A stretch of 64,000 nt of DNA from Hyphomonadaceae bacterium BRH_c29 (GCA_000961695.1 LADW01000089.1:62001-126000); one strand, 5' to 3'. Positions 1-9,375 are shown, numbered from the stretch's first letter. The notes: generated by a model not told the origin, from the letters alone. Numbers and translations: made by a program.

Positions 1-882
1 CGTGATGCCAGCCGCCGCGCCATACCGGAAGGCGAGCGCCATGCCGATCGAGACGGCTTCGCCGTGCAAAAGATCAGGCCGGTAATCATTCGCCGCTTCC
101 AGCGCATGACCGAATGTGTGGCCAAGGTTCAGCAGTGCGCGCACACCCTTTTCGGTCTCGTCCTCTGCGACGATGGCCGCTTTTGCCCGGCAGCTGACGG
201 CGACCGCGTAAGTGATCGCATCGGCCTCAAGCGCCAGCACACGCGGGCCGTTCGCTTCCAGCCAGTCAAAGAAGGCCGGGTCATTGATCAGGCCGTATTT
301 GACGATCTCGGCATAGCCTGCCCGCAATTCGCGCGCTGGCAGTGTCTCAAGCAGTTCGGTGTCAGCGATGACCAGACGCGGCTGATAAAATGCCCCGATC
401 AGGTTCTTGCCGCGCGGACTGTTCACCGCCGTCTTGCCGCCAACAGAAGAATCAACCTGCGCCAGCAGCGTCGTCGGCACCTGCACAAAGCCCATGCCGC
501 GCTTCATCAGGCTGGCCGACAGGCCGGCAATATCCCCGATCACGCCGCCGCCAAGGGCGACCAGTATGTCAGACCGGTCGGCCCCGCCTTCCAGAAGCCA
601 GTCCAGAATGGCTTCGAGATTGGTGAAGCTCTTGGTCTTCTCGCCGGGCGTGAGGGCGAGCCAGCTGGACGAGACGCCGGAGGCTGTCAGCGCCGCTTCG
701 ACACGCGCACGGTGGGCGGCCTGAACATTTTCATCGGTCAGCACGAAGACGCGCTTCTGCTTCAGCATCGCCGCGAGGCGCGGGCCAAGTTCTGCGAGGG
801 CGCCGTGGCCGACAAGAATATCGTAAGACCGCGTACCAAGATCGACGGGCACGGTTTCCAGTTCGGGAGACGTCAGGCTCAT
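1..882 (-). CDS. aroB: 3-dehydroquinate synthase, C-terminus off window
   Basis: Second step of the shikimate pathway (DAHP to 3-dehydroquinate), cytosolic, NAD- and metal-dependent. The first 294 codons are present and the gene runs off the left edge. The N-terminus reads [16 protein letters not shown], followed by a VFVLTDENV nucleotide-fold segment; near the window edge the metal-site motifs [11 protein letters not shown] and [12 protein letters not shown] are clear. Its ATG overlaps the aroK stop in an ATGA junction, so aroK and aroB are translationally coupled in the usual proteobacterial order. No defect is visible in the part seen. Confidence 0.96.
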   Translation of the reverse strand, partial: MSLTSPELETVPVDLGTRSYDILVGHGALAELGPRLAAMLKQKRVFVLTDENVQAAHRARVEAALTASGVSSSWLALTPGEKTKSFTNLEAILDWLLEGGADRSDILVALGGGVIGDIAGLSASLMKRGMGFVQVPTTLLAQVDSSVGGKTAVNSPRGKNLIGAFYQPRLVIADTELLETLPARELRAGYAEIVKYGLINDPAFFDWLEANGPRVLALEADAITYAVAVSCRAKAAIVAEDETEKGVRALLNLGHTFGHALEAANDYRPDLLHGEAVSIGMALAFRYGAAAGIT

Positions 883-1451
883 TTTGGGGTCCAGGTGTTC
901 AGGGCCTTGAGGATGGCATTCACCGTGTTCGAGTGCGGACCATCCTTGGAATGCACGACAAGATCGGCCTGCGAATAGATCGGCTCACGCTCGGCCAGAA
1001 GGTTGGTCAGCACGCTTTTGGCGTCGCCGCGCTTCAACAGGGGCCGCGTATCGCGCTTCTGCACCCGCTTCCACAGGGTTTCGAGATCAGCATTCAGCCA
1101 GACCGTCACCGCATGTTCCCGCATCAGTTCGCGCGTCTCTGCATTGAGATAGGCCCCGCCCCCCGTCGCCAGCACGTGTGGCGGCATGGCCAGCAGGCGT
1201 TTCAGCACCTGTTGCTCCCCGCGCCGGAAGTCTTCTTCCCCGTGCAGGGCAAAAATGTCCGAGATCGACAGGTTGGCCGCCTTCTCGATCTCCGAATCGC
1301 TGTCATAAAAGACCCGGCCCAGCTTTTCAGCCAGCCGCCGGCCAACCGTGGACTTGCCCGCGCCCATCAGGCCGACAAGCGCAATTGTCCGCGACTCAAA
1401 GGGAAGAGCCGCAGATTGTTCCTCCGCTGGACTGTCGGTGTCAGAAGGCAT
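879..1451 (-). CDS. aroK: Shikimate kinase
   Basis: Phosphorylates shikimate at the 3-position with ATP. The 190-residue protein has a Walker A loop GLMGAGKST at residues 27-35, a DSDSEIE substrate-binding segment shortly after, the GGGAY loop and the RPLL lid region, all typical of the family. An N-terminal extension of about 20 residues precedes the kinase fold, which is common in alphaproteobacteria. It is the first gene of an aroK-aroB operon (4-nt overlap). The 5' side faces the divergent small gene at 1561 across about 110 bp, which should hold both promoters. Confidence 0.96.
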   Translation of the reverse strand: MPSDTDSPAEEQSAALPFESRTIALVGLMGAGKSTVGRRLAEKLGRVFYDSDSEIEKAANLSISDIFALHGEEDFRRGEQQVLKRLLAMPPHVLATGGGAYLNAETRELMREHAVTVWLNADLETLWKRVQKRDTRPLLKRGDAKSVLTNLLAEREPIYSQADLVVHSKDGPHSNTVNAILKALNTWTPK

Positions 1452-1560
1452 TCTGGACTTTCATGGCCGGTTCAGTTCATTTCCTATAGAGACGGTGAGG
1501 CCTTCGCAATTGGTGAAGGTGGACCGAAAAGCAACCTACACAACCCAAAGGTGTGATCCC

Positions 1561-1695
1561 ATGCGCAAATTCCTTATTCTGCTTGGCATCGTGGCGGTGG
1601 TTGGGCTGGCCGGCCTGTGGTGGCTGGGGACCAAAGCCGAACAGGGCAAGCCGGGCCCCGGCGAAATCCGGATCGAGGTCCAAGATGTGGTCTAA
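1561..1695 (+). CDS. 44-residue single-pass membrane protein
   Basis: A short open frame starts with MRKFLILLGIVAVVGLAGL, giving one strongly hydrophobic N-terminal segment (about residues 3-20), followed by a polar tail ending EIRIEVQDVV. An AAGG Shine-Dalgarno-like run lies about 9 nt upstream of the ATG. The last 11 nt overlap the start of the next gene in another frame, suggesting coupled translation. Function unknown; it could be a membrane anchor or partner for the secreted protein encoded next. Confidence 0.6.
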   Translation: MRKFLILLGIVAVVGLAGLWWLGTKAEQGKPGPGEIRIEVQDVV

Positions 1696-3493
1696 ACAGG
1701 CCCTTGCTGGCGCAGCATTTGCGGCGCTGCTGACATTTCCGGCACACGCACAGATCGAAGACAGCTGGCTCGAACAGGTCGATCCCTGGGGAATAAGCTA
1801 TCTTGCCGAGAGTGAACCGGCCCTGCCCACGGGCATGTGGCGCGGCGCGCGGGGCGAAGACCTGCTGGCCCTGATGCAGACTGCCCGCACCAGAGGGCTG
1901 ACCCCGGCAGAACAAATGCTCATGCGGCGGCTGGTCCTTTCTGCAGGGCGCGCCCCAGCAGGCGAAGACCGCGACGCCCTCCTGGCCGAACGCGCCCGCA
2001 TCGCCTTTGAGCTGGGTGAAGCCGCCGCCGCTGCCGGGCAACTCTCCCGGCTGGATATGCCCCCCTCCGGCATGGACCCGGCTGCCATGGCTGCCGATCT
2101 CAATCTCGCACTCGGCAACGAGGCGACCGCCTGCGAGTCTCTGACCGCGCCGGACCTGGCAGGCGATTACTGGGCGAAGCTGCGCGCCGTCTGTGCTGCG
2201 CTGTCGGGAAATACGTCAGGCGCCGAACTCGCCATGGAAATGGCCCAGACCCAGGGCGTGAAAGACAGTTGGCTCGCCAGCGCCATCTTCGCCATGTCCG
2301 GCGTTACCCCCAATCCGCCCAAAGCCAAGTTCGACACCGGGCTGGACTTTGCCATGTCCACCCGCGCCGTCCTGGAAGTCACCCCCGAAGCCGTGCCCGA
2401 AGACCGGCCGGACATCGCCGCTGCCATGGCCCGGCGCAAACTGATGCCGCCCGCCGTGCGCGTGAAAGCGGCCCAGCTTGCCGCAGAAGCAGGCCTGATC
2501 AGTGCGGATGAGTTCCGCATCGCGTATAATTCTGCCCTGTCCGCAGACGGGTTTGAACCCGCGACCCTTCTGGGCCATGCCGTGTTCATCTCCGCAGACG
2601 GCATGACGAGCGAAGCTGAAAAGTCCGACGCCATTGCCGCCGCCCTGGAGGAAGCCTCCGACAGTCCGGCACGCTTTGTTGCCGCATCCGGCCTGCTCAA
2701 AGGCGCCATGGCACGCCTGTCGCGCGATGATGCGAGCGAAGAGACCGCCTTCCTCTTCGCCCGGGCGAACATCGCCGCCGGTGAACTCGCCGAAGCTATC
2801 CGCTGGATGACCCCGCCCACCCCGGAGCCTGTGCCAGAACCCGCACCCGAAATTGCCCCAACCGACGATGCCGTCGATCTTGCGGCAGATGAGACCGCCG
2901 ACACTCCGGAAACGGATGTCGCAGAAGATATTGTCGAGGCGGAGGCTGACACGCCGGTCGCAGACGCCACTGAAGACCTTGCAGATCCGGCAACAGAAAA
3001 CCTGTTCTCCGAACCGGAACCTGCGCCTGAGCCCGAACCCATCCCGCCCACATTCGAAATGGCATGGATCAGCGCGCTGGCCGTCTTGTCCGATTCAAAA
3101 GCTGACAAGGACACGATCAACGACACCGCGCAGATGCTGATGGATGCGGCCCGGACTGAAGAGGAAATGCAGGAAGCCGCCCGCATGTTTGCGCTGTGGA
3201 CGGCGGCCGGCACCGCGCCGCCATCTGACGCACGCGCATTCCTTTCCTCCGAAAGCCCTACGGATGACAGCTCATCCGCGCCCGGCGACGCAATCGCTGT
3301 CTGGGCAGCGGAGCGATCCGGCACCGCTGCCGAAGTCGTGCTGCGTGCGCTGACTCTGACGAATGGTGACCCGTCGGAACTGGGTCTAACCGACCTCACC
3401 CTCGTGCTCGGCGCCCTGCAGGACATTGGCGCAAAGGACGCCGCCCGTCTCCTCGCGCTGGAAGCAACAGGCTACTGGAAATCCGGGCGCTGA
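1685..3493 (+). CDS. Secreted 602-residue protein of unknown function
   Basis: The start ATG at 1685 has a GAGG ribosome site 7 nt upstream and gives MWSKQALAGAAFAALLTFPAHAQ, a good signal peptide with a likely AHA cleavage site, so the protein is periplasmic or exported. The rest is Ala-rich and mostly helical, with a Pro/Glu/Asp-rich low-complexity linker around residues 370-450 separating two helical halves. I recognise no enzyme motif. Similar proteins are often found between aroK and xerD in Caulobacterales, sometimes under misleading names such as antifreeze protein; I assign no function. It overlaps the preceding 44-codon gene by 11 nt. Confidence 0.8.
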   Translation: MWSKQALAGAAFAALLTFPAHAQIEDSWLEQVDPWGISYLAESEPALPTGMWRGARGEDLLALMQTARTRGLTPAEQMLMRRLVLSAGRAPAGEDRDALLAERARIAFELGEAAAAAGQLSRLDMPPSGMDPAAMAADLNLALGNEATACESLTAPDLAGDYWAKLRAVCAALSGNTSGAELAMEMAQTQGVKDSWLASAIFAMSGVTPNPPKAKFDTGLDFAMSTRAVLEVTPEAVPEDRPDIAAAMARRKLMPPAVRVKAAQLAAEAGLISADEFRIAYNSALSADGFEPATLLGHAVFISADGMTSEAEKSDAIAAALEEASDSPARFVAASGLLKGAMARLSRDDASEETAFLFARANIAAGELAEAIRWMTPPTPEPVPEPAPEIAPTDDAVDLAADETADTPETDVAEDIVEAEADTPVADATEDLADPATENLFSEPEPAPEPEPIPPTFEMAWISALAVLSDSKADKDTINDTAQMLMDAARTEEEMQEAARMFALWTAAGTAPPSDARAFLSSESPTDDSSSAPGDAIAVWAAERSGTAAEVVLRALTLTNGDPSELGLTDLTLVLGALQDIGAKDAARLLALEATGYWKSGR

Positions 3494-3584
3494 CCTTGCG
3501 TCCATCTTGATCTCTTCCGCAAAAGGCAGATGCTGGCGGGCAGGAGTTCAAGTGACCCGTCCAAGAGGTCCGAGGGAGGAAACC

Positions 3585-5549
3585 ATGAGATATCTGGCAC
3601 AGGCCAGCCTGGCCGCGCTATTGCTGGCGGGGGCCTGCAAGGCACCGCAGGATACGGTCACCGCACCTGACACAATAGACACCACCGCCAGTCTGGTGGA
3701 AACCGGCGGGGATCTTCCGCTCGCAGCTGCCCCCTCAGACCGCGTCGCCCTGTTCGGCGACCTCCACGTGCATACCGGCCAATCCTTCGACGCGTTCATC
3801 TCAAATGTCCGCGCAACGCCGGAAGACGCGTATCGCTTCGCAAAGGGTGAGAAGCTTCGCATCGACGCCGGATACGAGATCCAGCTCACCAGCCCGCTCG
3901 ACTTTCTGGCCGTCACCGATCATGGCGAATACATGGGCATCATGCCGTCCATGGCGACGCCCGGCTCCGCCCTGTCGCAAACAGCCTTCGCAAAGACCGT
4001 GTTCGGACCTGAGGCAGAGAACCCGGCCCAGTCCTTCCAGAATGTCGGTCTCACCATCGTCTCTGGCGAAGAAATTGAAGAGATCTACGATCGCGACGTG
4101 ATCGACTCTGCCTGGCACCGGGCGATCGAAGCCGCCGAGCGCAACTACGAGCCCGGCAAGTTCACGACCTTCTCAGGCTATGAATTCACCGCCATGACGC
4201 AGGTGATGGACTCGAAAATCCCCGCCGCCGCCAACCTGCACCGCAATGTCATCTTTCGCGGCGCCGCGCCGGACCGGCTGTTCTCCACGCTCGACTCGAC
4301 CAATCCGGAAGACCTCTGGGCCTGGATGGATGCCCAGCGCATTGATGGCCTGGATGTCATGTCCATCCCGCACAATTCCAATGCCTCGAACGGAGAGATG
4401 TTCGCCGCCGAGACCTATGAGGGCGGCGCTCTGACGGCGGACTATGCCGTCACCCGGATGCGCAACGAGCCTGTGATGGAGATCACCCAGATCAAGGGCA
4501 CATCAGAGACCCACCCATCCCTTTCGCCGAATGACGAATGGTCGAATTTCGAACTCTACGACACGTTCATCGGCAGCGCGGCGAAGTCCTCTCCGCATAT
4601 CGGAGACTATGCCCGCACGGCGCTCGCCCGCGGCCTGGGCCTCGCCGACACGGAAGGGTTCAACCCCTACAAATTCGGCTTCATCGGCTCCAGCGATACG
4701 CATATCGGCGCCGGCCCGTTCATCGAGGAAAAATTCTGGGGCAAGTTCCCGGCAGACGGCGCAAACCCTGAGGCACGCCATTCCATTCCGCCGGATGGTG
4801 CGAAGACCTGGGACGCCACTGAGGCAGAAGCTTCCATTCCGGCTGACGGTGTCATGCAACCAAACATGCGCCGCCTGCTGGCGGCCAGCCAGTACAGCGC
4901 GTCCGGTCTTGCCGGTGTGTGGGCGGATGAAAACACGCGCGAAGCCATCTTCGATGCCATCCGCCGCAAGGAAACGTTCGGGACGTCCGGCCCGCGCCTG
5001 AAGGCCCGCATGTTTGCGAGCTTTGACTTTGACGAAACCATCCTGAGTGATCCAAACCTTGTCGCCACGGCCTATGCGACCGGCGTGCCGCAAGGCGGCG
5101 AGCTTTCCGGAACGGGCGCTGCGCCCTCGATCCTCGCCTGGGCAATGCGCGATCCGGATTCCTATCCGCTGCAGCGCCTGCAAGTGGTGAAAGTCTGGAC
5201 CGATGCCGACGGCACCGCGCATGAGGCGCTCTATGATGCGGCCTGTTCAGGCGGCGCCCTGCCCGACCCGGAAACCCACCTGTGCGCGGACAATGGCGCC
5301 AGCGTCGACATCTCCGACTGCTCCACGAATGACGGAACCGGCGTGGGAGAGATCAAGGCCCTGTGGACCGATCCGGATTTCGATCCGGCCCGGCGCTCGG
5401 CCTATTATGTCCGCGTGCTGGAGAACCCGTCCTGCCGCTGGTCAACCTGGGATGCTGCCCGCAATGGCACGCCGCCCAATCCGGACATGCCGGTCCTGAT
5501 CCAGGAACGCGCCTGGACCAGTCCCGTCTGGTACAATCCGCAGGACTGA
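3585..5549 (+). CDS. DUF3604 domain lipoprotein (PHP-like putative metallohydrolase)
   Basis: A strong AGGGAGGA site precedes ATG 3585, making this start better than any upstream codon. The N-terminus MRYLAQASLAALLLAGAC is a lipoprotein signal with Cys at residue 18. The mature part opens with GDLHVHTGQSFDAF, a His-rich motif like that of PHP/DUF3604 proteins, and later contains FLAVTDHGEYMG, SIPHNSN and GFIGSSDTH, all candidate metal ligands. At 654 residues it is a full-length DUF3604 protein. Members are exported and of unproven activity; the motifs suggest a metal-dependent hydrolase. It stands alone and is followed by a terminator hairpin. Confidence 0.85.
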   Translation: MRYLAQASLAALLLAGACKAPQDTVTAPDTIDTTASLVETGGDLPLAAAPSDRVALFGDLHVHTGQSFDAFISNVRATPEDAYRFAKGEKLRIDAGYEIQLTSPLDFLAVTDHGEYMGIMPSMATPGSALSQTAFAKTVFGPEAENPAQSFQNVGLTIVSGEEIEEIYDRDVIDSAWHRAIEAAERNYEPGKFTTFSGYEFTAMTQVMDSKIPAAANLHRNVIFRGAAPDRLFSTLDSTNPEDLWAWMDAQRIDGLDVMSIPHNSNASNGEMFAAETYEGGALTADYAVTRMRNEPVMEITQIKGTSETHPSLSPNDEWSNFELYDTFIGSAAKSSPHIGDYARTALARGLGLADTEGFNPYKFGFIGSSDTHIGAGPFIEEKFWGKFPADGANPEARHSIPPDGAKTWDATEAEASIPADGVMQPNMRRLLAASQYSASGLAGVWADENTREAIFDAIRRKETFGTSGPRLKARMFASFDFDETILSDPNLVATAYATGVPQGGELSGTGAAPSILAWAMRDPDSYPLQRLQVVKVWTDADGTAHEALYDAACSGGALPDPETHLCADNGASVDISDCSTNDGTGVGEIKALWTDPDFDPARRSAYYVRVLENPSCRWSTWDAARNGTPPNPDMPVLIQERAWTSPVWYNPQD

Positions 5550-5579
5550 CACAATTTCGCCAGACCGGCGGGACATGAG

Positions 5580-5609
5580 ACCGGTCCTGCGTCAGGCAGG
5601 TCCGGTTTT
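5580..5609 (+). terminator. Intrinsic terminator after DUF3604 gene
   Basis: The arms ACCGGTCCTGC and GCAGGTCCGGT pair over 10 of 11 positions around a 5-nt loop, and the right arm runs into TTTT. It lies 30 bp after the DUF3604 stop and before the next start at 5632. Confidence 0.65.
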
Positions 5610-5631
5610 CCGTCCGCATTTCAGGTGTTCC

Positions 5632-6090
5632 ATGCCAGAGTTTTCCATCACCGGCGATATCGCCCACGTCATCCAGATCGCCATCGCGCCGGTTTTCCTG
5701 TTGGCCGGCATTGGCGCACTGCTGAACGTGATGACCAACAGGCTGGGCCGCGTCGTCGATCGCTGGCGCGCGCTGGAAGAGGCTCTGCCAAGCAGTGACG
5801 AGGACATCCGGCGCCTCCTGTTCGCGGAACTCAAATTGCTCGACCGCCGCATGGCGCACAGCAACCGGGCCATCGCGCTATGCGTGTTGGCCGCCCTGCT
5901 CGTCTGCGTCGTGATCATGTTCCTGTTCACCGGGTTGCTGCTGCACTTCCCGGTCACGCAGGCCGTCGCAATCCTGTTCGTGGCGACCATGGGCCTGCTG
6001 GTAGCCGGATTGTTATCCTTTCTTCTGGAGATCCGCATTTCCAGCAAAACACTGCGCGTGGCCCGTGAGGTTCTGAAGCGCGAGCTGTAA
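5632..6090 (+). CDS. DUF2721 family inner-membrane protein
   Basis: The 152-residue protein starts MPEFSITGDIAHVIQIAIAPVFLLAGIGALLNVMTNRLGRVVDR, the typical opening of DUF2721: a hydrophobic helix, then an N-R-L-x-R-V-D-R stretch. Two further long hydrophobic helices follow (about residues 80-105 and 108-130) before a basic tail. The function of the family is unknown. The start at 5632 is chosen because upstream in-frame sequence lies inside the terminator hairpin and is not conserved in character. It is followed by xerD on the same strand after 56 bp. Confidence 0.8.
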   Translation: MPEFSITGDIAHVIQIAIAPVFLLAGIGALLNVMTNRLGRVVDRWRALEEALPSSDEDIRRLLFAELKLLDRRMAHSNRAIALCVLAALLVCVVIMFLFTGLLLHFPVTQAVAILFVATMGLLVAGLLSFLLEIRISSKTLRVAREVLKREL

Positions 6091-6146
6091 GACAGCTCCG
6101 CGCCGTCATTCACATCCTTTCAACCCGCTTGTGTCAGTCTGGTGAA

Positions 6147-7061
6147 ATGTCAGATCGCGCGCGTATTGAAGCCTTCCTTGAAATGATGTCCGCCGAGCGG
6201 GGCGCAGCCGTCAACACGCTCGACGCCTATGGCCGTGACCTGTTGGACGCATCCGAGTTCTGCGCGGGCGGGCTGGAAACCGCTTCGGCGCGAGACCTTG
6301 CCGGCTGGCTGGCAGACCTGTCCGCGCGCGGCATGGCGCCGTCTTCTCAGGCAAGGAAACTGTCCGCCGCCCGGCGCTTCTTCCGCTTCCTGTTCGAGGA
6401 AGGCGACCGCAAGGACGACCCGACCGCAAAGCTGGACGGGCCAAAGCCCGGCCGTGACGTTCCGGATGTGCTCTCCCGCGAAGAAATGAAGCGTCTGATC
6501 GATGCCTGCGGCGAAGACCTCCGCCTGAAGGCCCTCGTGGAACTGCTCTACGGCGCGGGCCTGCGCGTAACGGAACTCGTCTCCCTGACGCTCGGCTCCC
6601 TGCCCCGCCGCAAGGGCGAGCGCTGGGTCACCCGCGACGTGATCATCCGGGGCAAAGGCGGCAAGGAACGGCTCTGCCCTCTCGGCGGTCCGGCGCTGGA
6701 TGCCCTTTCAGACTGGCTGGCCGTACGCGAACAACACTTGCCCAAAGGTAGCCTCGCCCGGACCCGCGCAGAGAAGTTCGTCTTCCCCTCGCGTGGCAAG
6801 GAAGGTCACCTGACCCGCCGCCGCCTTGGCCAGCTTCTGGAAGAGCTCGCCATGATGGCCGGTATCCGGACAGACCGGGTCCACCCGCACGCCCTGCGCC
6901 ATGCCTATGCCACGCATCTCCTCATGGGCGGTGCGGACCTGCGCAGTGTACAGACCCTGCTTGGCCACGCCGACATCGCCACAACCCAGATCTACACCCA
7001 CGTCATCACAGACGAACTGGCCGAGCTCCTCGAAACCGCCCACCCGCTGGCCCGCAGCTAA
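6147..7061 (+). CDS. xerD: Tyrosine recombinase XerD
   Basis: Site-specific recombinase that, with XerC, resolves chromosome dimers at dif under FtsK control. The 304-residue length is normal. The N-terminal SAM-like core-binding domain spans about residues 1-90; the catalytic domain has Arg140 (GAGLRVTEL), Lys170/173 in RGKGGKER, His248 and Arg251 in HPHALRH, His274 in LLGHADIATT and the nucleophile Tyr283. XerD rather than XerC is inferred from the position next to aroK/aroB, as in Caulobacter. The ftsK gene that would activate it lies about 23 kb to the right. Confidence 0.92.
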   Translation: MSDRARIEAFLEMMSAERGAAVNTLDAYGRDLLDASEFCAGGLETASARDLAGWLADLSARGMAPSSQARKLSAARRFFRFLFEEGDRKDDPTAKLDGPKPGRDVPDVLSREEMKRLIDACGEDLRLKALVELLYGAGLRVTELVSLTLGSLPRRKGERWVTRDVIIRGKGGKERLCPLGGPALDALSDWLAVREQHLPKGSLARTRAEKFVFPSRGKEGHLTRRRLGQLLEELAMMAGIRTDRVHPHALRHAYATHLLMGGADLRSVQTLLGHADIATTQIYTHVITDELAELLETAHPLARS

Positions 7062-7122
7062 AGGCGCTTGCGATCAGGCGTCGCTGGGACAATATAGCTC
7101 GCATCAGACTTGGAGTGTCCCC

Positions 7123-7356
7123 ATGGGTCCCACGATCAAAGCGCTCATCCCGGCCGTTCTCCTGACCGAAATTGCAGCCATTGTGTTCTTTACCGCCACC
7201 TGGGCAATCCTGGCGGAAATGCATTTTGGCAAGTCGGTCATTCTCGGCGGCGAAGCTGTGACCGCGATTGGCGTTGCCGCCATCGCCGTGGCCGTGTTCC
7301 GCCGCGCCATCCGCTCCGAAAAGCAGATGGCCACCGTCAATATCACCGACAACTAA
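7123..7356 (+). CDS. 77-residue two-helix membrane protein
   Basis: A GGAG site sits 7 nt before ATG 7123. The product MGPTIKALIPAVLLTEIAAIVFF has one hydrophobic helix at about residues 8-30 and a second at about 38-57, with a short charged tail ending in NITDN. No family recognised. It lies between xerD and a convergent Pmp3-type gene, with 21 bp between the two stops. Confidence 0.7.
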   Translation: MGPTIKALIPAVLLTEIAAIVFFTATWAILAEMHFGKSVILGGEAVTAIGVAAIAVAVFRRAIRSEKQMATVNITDN

Positions 7357-7377
7357 GCCTTTTCCCGGCCCTTCAGA

Positions 7378-7554
7378 TCAGATGTCCAGACCACCCGATC
7401 CGCGGGTCTGGATCCAGAAGGCGTGGATGACACCCGGCAGCCAGCCAATCAGCGTCAGCAGGATGTTCAGCAGAAGCTGAAGCCCGATTCCCTCCTTGAG
7501 GGCGACTGGGAGAGGCGGCAACAGAATGGTGAGCAGGATCATCAAAATCGACAT
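7378..7554 (-). CDS. YqaE/Pmp3 family membrane protein
   Basis: A 58-residue frame starts MSILMILLTILLPPLPVALK and continues through LLNILLTLIGWLPGVIHAFW. This is the classic two-helix Pmp3/UPF0057 pattern, with the proline-rich PPLPV motif in helix 1 and the GWLPGVIHA motif in helix 2. Proteins of this family are small stress-associated membrane proteins in bacteria, yeast and plants; the molecular role is not settled. An AAGGA sequence lies about 10 nt upstream of the ATG. It is easily missed because of its size. Confidence 0.85.
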   Translation of the reverse strand: MSILMILLTILLPPLPVALKEGIGLQLLLNILLTLIGWLPGVIHAFWIQTRGSGGLDI

Positions 7555-7592
7555 GGCGCGTCATTTCCTTTGAGCTTCTTAAGGGACTGAAC

Positions 7593-7675
7593 GTGCCGTT
7601 ACGGCACTTGTTCCCTCTACGGTGTCGCGGCCAATTGGCGGTTTGACGCGTTGCAACATTGGCCGTAGGCCTTGG
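7593..7675. promoter_or_regulatory. Hairpin and inverted repeat upstream of mcl
   Basis: Two structures lie in the 144-bp gap before the malyl-CoA lyase gene. At 7593-7607 GTGCCG-TTA-CGGCAC is a perfect 6-bp hairpin. At 7628-7635 and 7668-7675 CGGCCAAT and ATTGGCCG form an 8-bp inverted repeat with centres 40 bp (about four helical turns) apart, 24 bp before the mcl ATG. The spacing suggests a regulator binding site, but no regulator is identified. Confidence 0.4.
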
Positions 7676-7698
7676 CCCGCAAGTCAGGGGTAGTAAAC

Positions 7699-8754
7699 AT
7701 GTCGCAGAAAACACCGCGCAACTTCTTCAAATCGCTCGCCATCGGCGCACCCGAACCAATGCGGGAGCTGCCGGTCAAGCTGGAGCGGATGATCCATTTC
7801 GTGCCGCCGCACCTCGACAAGGTACGCGCCAAGGTGCCGGACATGGCCCCCGGCGTCGACGTGATCCTCGCCAACCTGGAAGACGCGATCCCGGCCGATG
7901 CCAAGGATGCCGCTCGCGCTGGCGCCATCGAAATGGCCAACATGTATGACTGGCAGGGCAAAGGCACCGGCTTCTGGAGCCGCGTGAACTGCCTGAACTC
8001 CCCCTGGTTCCAGGAAGACGTTTCGCAGCTTGTCCTGAACGCCGGTCACCAGCTGGACGTGATCATGCTGCCCAAGGTCGAAGGCCCGTGGGACATCCAC
8101 TTCGCTGACCAGTATGTCGCCCAGCTTGAAGCAAAAGCGGGCCTCACCCGCCCGATCCTGTTCCACGCCATTCTCGAAACCGCCGAAGGCATGGCCCGCG
8201 TCGAAGAGATCGCCCTCGCCTCCCCGCGCATGCAGGGCATCTCGCTTGGCCCGGCAGACCTGGCTGCGAACCGCAAGATGAAGACGACCCGCGTCGGCGG
8301 CGGCCACCCTTTCTACCGCGTGATCGATGACCCGACCGAAGATGGCAGCCCTCGCGCCAGCGCCCAGCAGGATCCATGGCACTACACGATCGCCCGCATG
8401 GTCGACGCTTGCCGCATGGCTGGCATCAACGCCTTCTACGGCCCGTTCGGCGACATTGCCGACCTCGACGCCTGCGAACAGCAGTTCCGCAATGCCTTCC
8501 TGCTCGGCTGCGCCGGCACGTGGAGCCTGCACCCGAGCCAGATTGCCATCGCCAAGCGCGTGTTCAGCCCGGATCCCGGCGAAGTGAAGTTCGCCCGCAA
8601 GATTCTCGCCGCCATGCCGGACGGCACAGGCGTCGCCATGATTGACGGCAAGATGCAGGACGATGCGACCTGGAAACAGGCCAAGGTGATTTCCGACCTC
8701 GCCGATCTCGTCGCCTCGAAGGACCCTGACCTTGCGGCTGCCTACGAGGCATAA
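7699..8754 (+). CDS. mcl: L-malyl-CoA/beta-methylmalyl-CoA lyase, Chloroflexus-like
   Basis: HpcH/HpaI-CitE superfamily lyase of 351 residues that should cleave or form (S)-malyl-CoA and beta-methylmalyl-CoA using Mg2+. Characteristic stretches are [60 protein letters not shown] and [20 protein letters not shown]. From memory these closely match the Mcl of the Chloroflexus 3-hydroxypropionate bi-cycle, more than the shorter Rhodobacter Mcl1; no alignment was run. In a heterotroph it could serve glyoxylate or propionyl-CoA assimilation. Start 7699 is the first Met fitting the family; an upstream in-frame start would add nine residues. No pathway partners are adjacent. Confidence 0.85.
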   Translation: MSQKTPRNFFKSLAIGAPEPMRELPVKLERMIHFVPPHLDKVRAKVPDMAPGVDVILANLEDAIPADAKDAARAGAIEMANMYDWQGKGTGFWSRVNCLNSPWFQEDVSQLVLNAGHQLDVIMLPKVEGPWDIHFADQYVAQLEAKAGLTRPILFHAILETAEGMARVEEIALASPRMQGISLGPADLAANRKMKTTRVGGGHPFYRVIDDPTEDGSPRASAQQDPWHYTIARMVDACRMAGINAFYGPFGDIADLDACEQQFRNAFLLGCAGTWSLHPSQIAIAKRVFSPDPGEVKFARKILAAMPDGTGVAMIDGKMQDDATWKQAKVISDLADLVASKDPDLAAAYEA

Positions 8755-8817
8755 TCAGGCCCTTTTCCTGCCCTCACCGCGTGCTAGGCTGTCAGAAATG
8801 AAAGCCGGAGCAGACTC

Positions 8818-9375
8818 TTGAGCGCCAGAACCACACTATTTGCCGCCGCCCTGTTTTTCGCAGCAGGGTGTGCAGCACCTGCTCCGGGCGTATCCGACAA
8901 TGCAGGAGAGCCATCCATGGCGTCGCAGTTCGACAAGTCCGCCTCGTCCGAAGCGGTAGAGAAGGCAGCTTCCAATGCGACCCGCACCGGCCAGAACACG
9001 TATGGTGAAGGCTGCGCGGCGCTGCGAAAGCAACTGGATGCAACGCCGCTGCCCGATGACATGCTGGCGCGCGTGAATGAAAGCGATGTCGCCAAGCTGG
9101 ATGGCCTGGCGCACCCGCCGATCCTCTCCGCCGAATCGATCCCGCTGCCGTCAGACCTCAAGGCCCTGCGCAAGAGCGCCGTGTGCGATCTTGTCTTCGA
9201 CATCGACGAAACCGGTATGGCGCGCACACCGCAAGCCCGTTGTTCCGACCCCGCCTTCGAAGCCCACGCCCTGGCCACGCTCGCCGGGATTCGTTTTGAC
9301 CCCTACATTTGGAACGGTCGGGCACTGCCCGTGTCCGGCGTCCTGATGCCCATGGAGTTTTGTACCGTTGCATAA
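8818..9375 (+). CDS. Lipoprotein with TonB C-terminal-like domain
   Basis: The start appears to be TTG 8818, with GGAG 7 nt upstream. The N-terminus MSARTTLFAAALFFAAGC is a lipoprotein signal with Cys18. The C-terminal third (DLVFDIDETGMARTPQARCSD, then a pattern like ALATLAGIRFDPYIWNGRALP) matches the energy-transducer TonB C-terminal fold, here without a transmembrane anchor or Pro-rich spacer. The domain presumably mediates protein contacts in the periplasm. 185 residues. The following gene begins at or before its stop, suggesting a short operon. Confidence 0.7.
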   Translation: MSARTTLFAAALFFAAGCAAPAPGVSDNAGEPSMASQFDKSASSEAVEKAASNATRTGQNTYGEGCAALRKQLDATPLPDDMLARVNESDVAKLDGLAHPPILSAESIPLPSDLKALRKSAVCDLVFDIDETGMARTPQARCSDPAFEAHALATLAGIRFDPYIWNGRALPVSGVLMPMEFCTVA

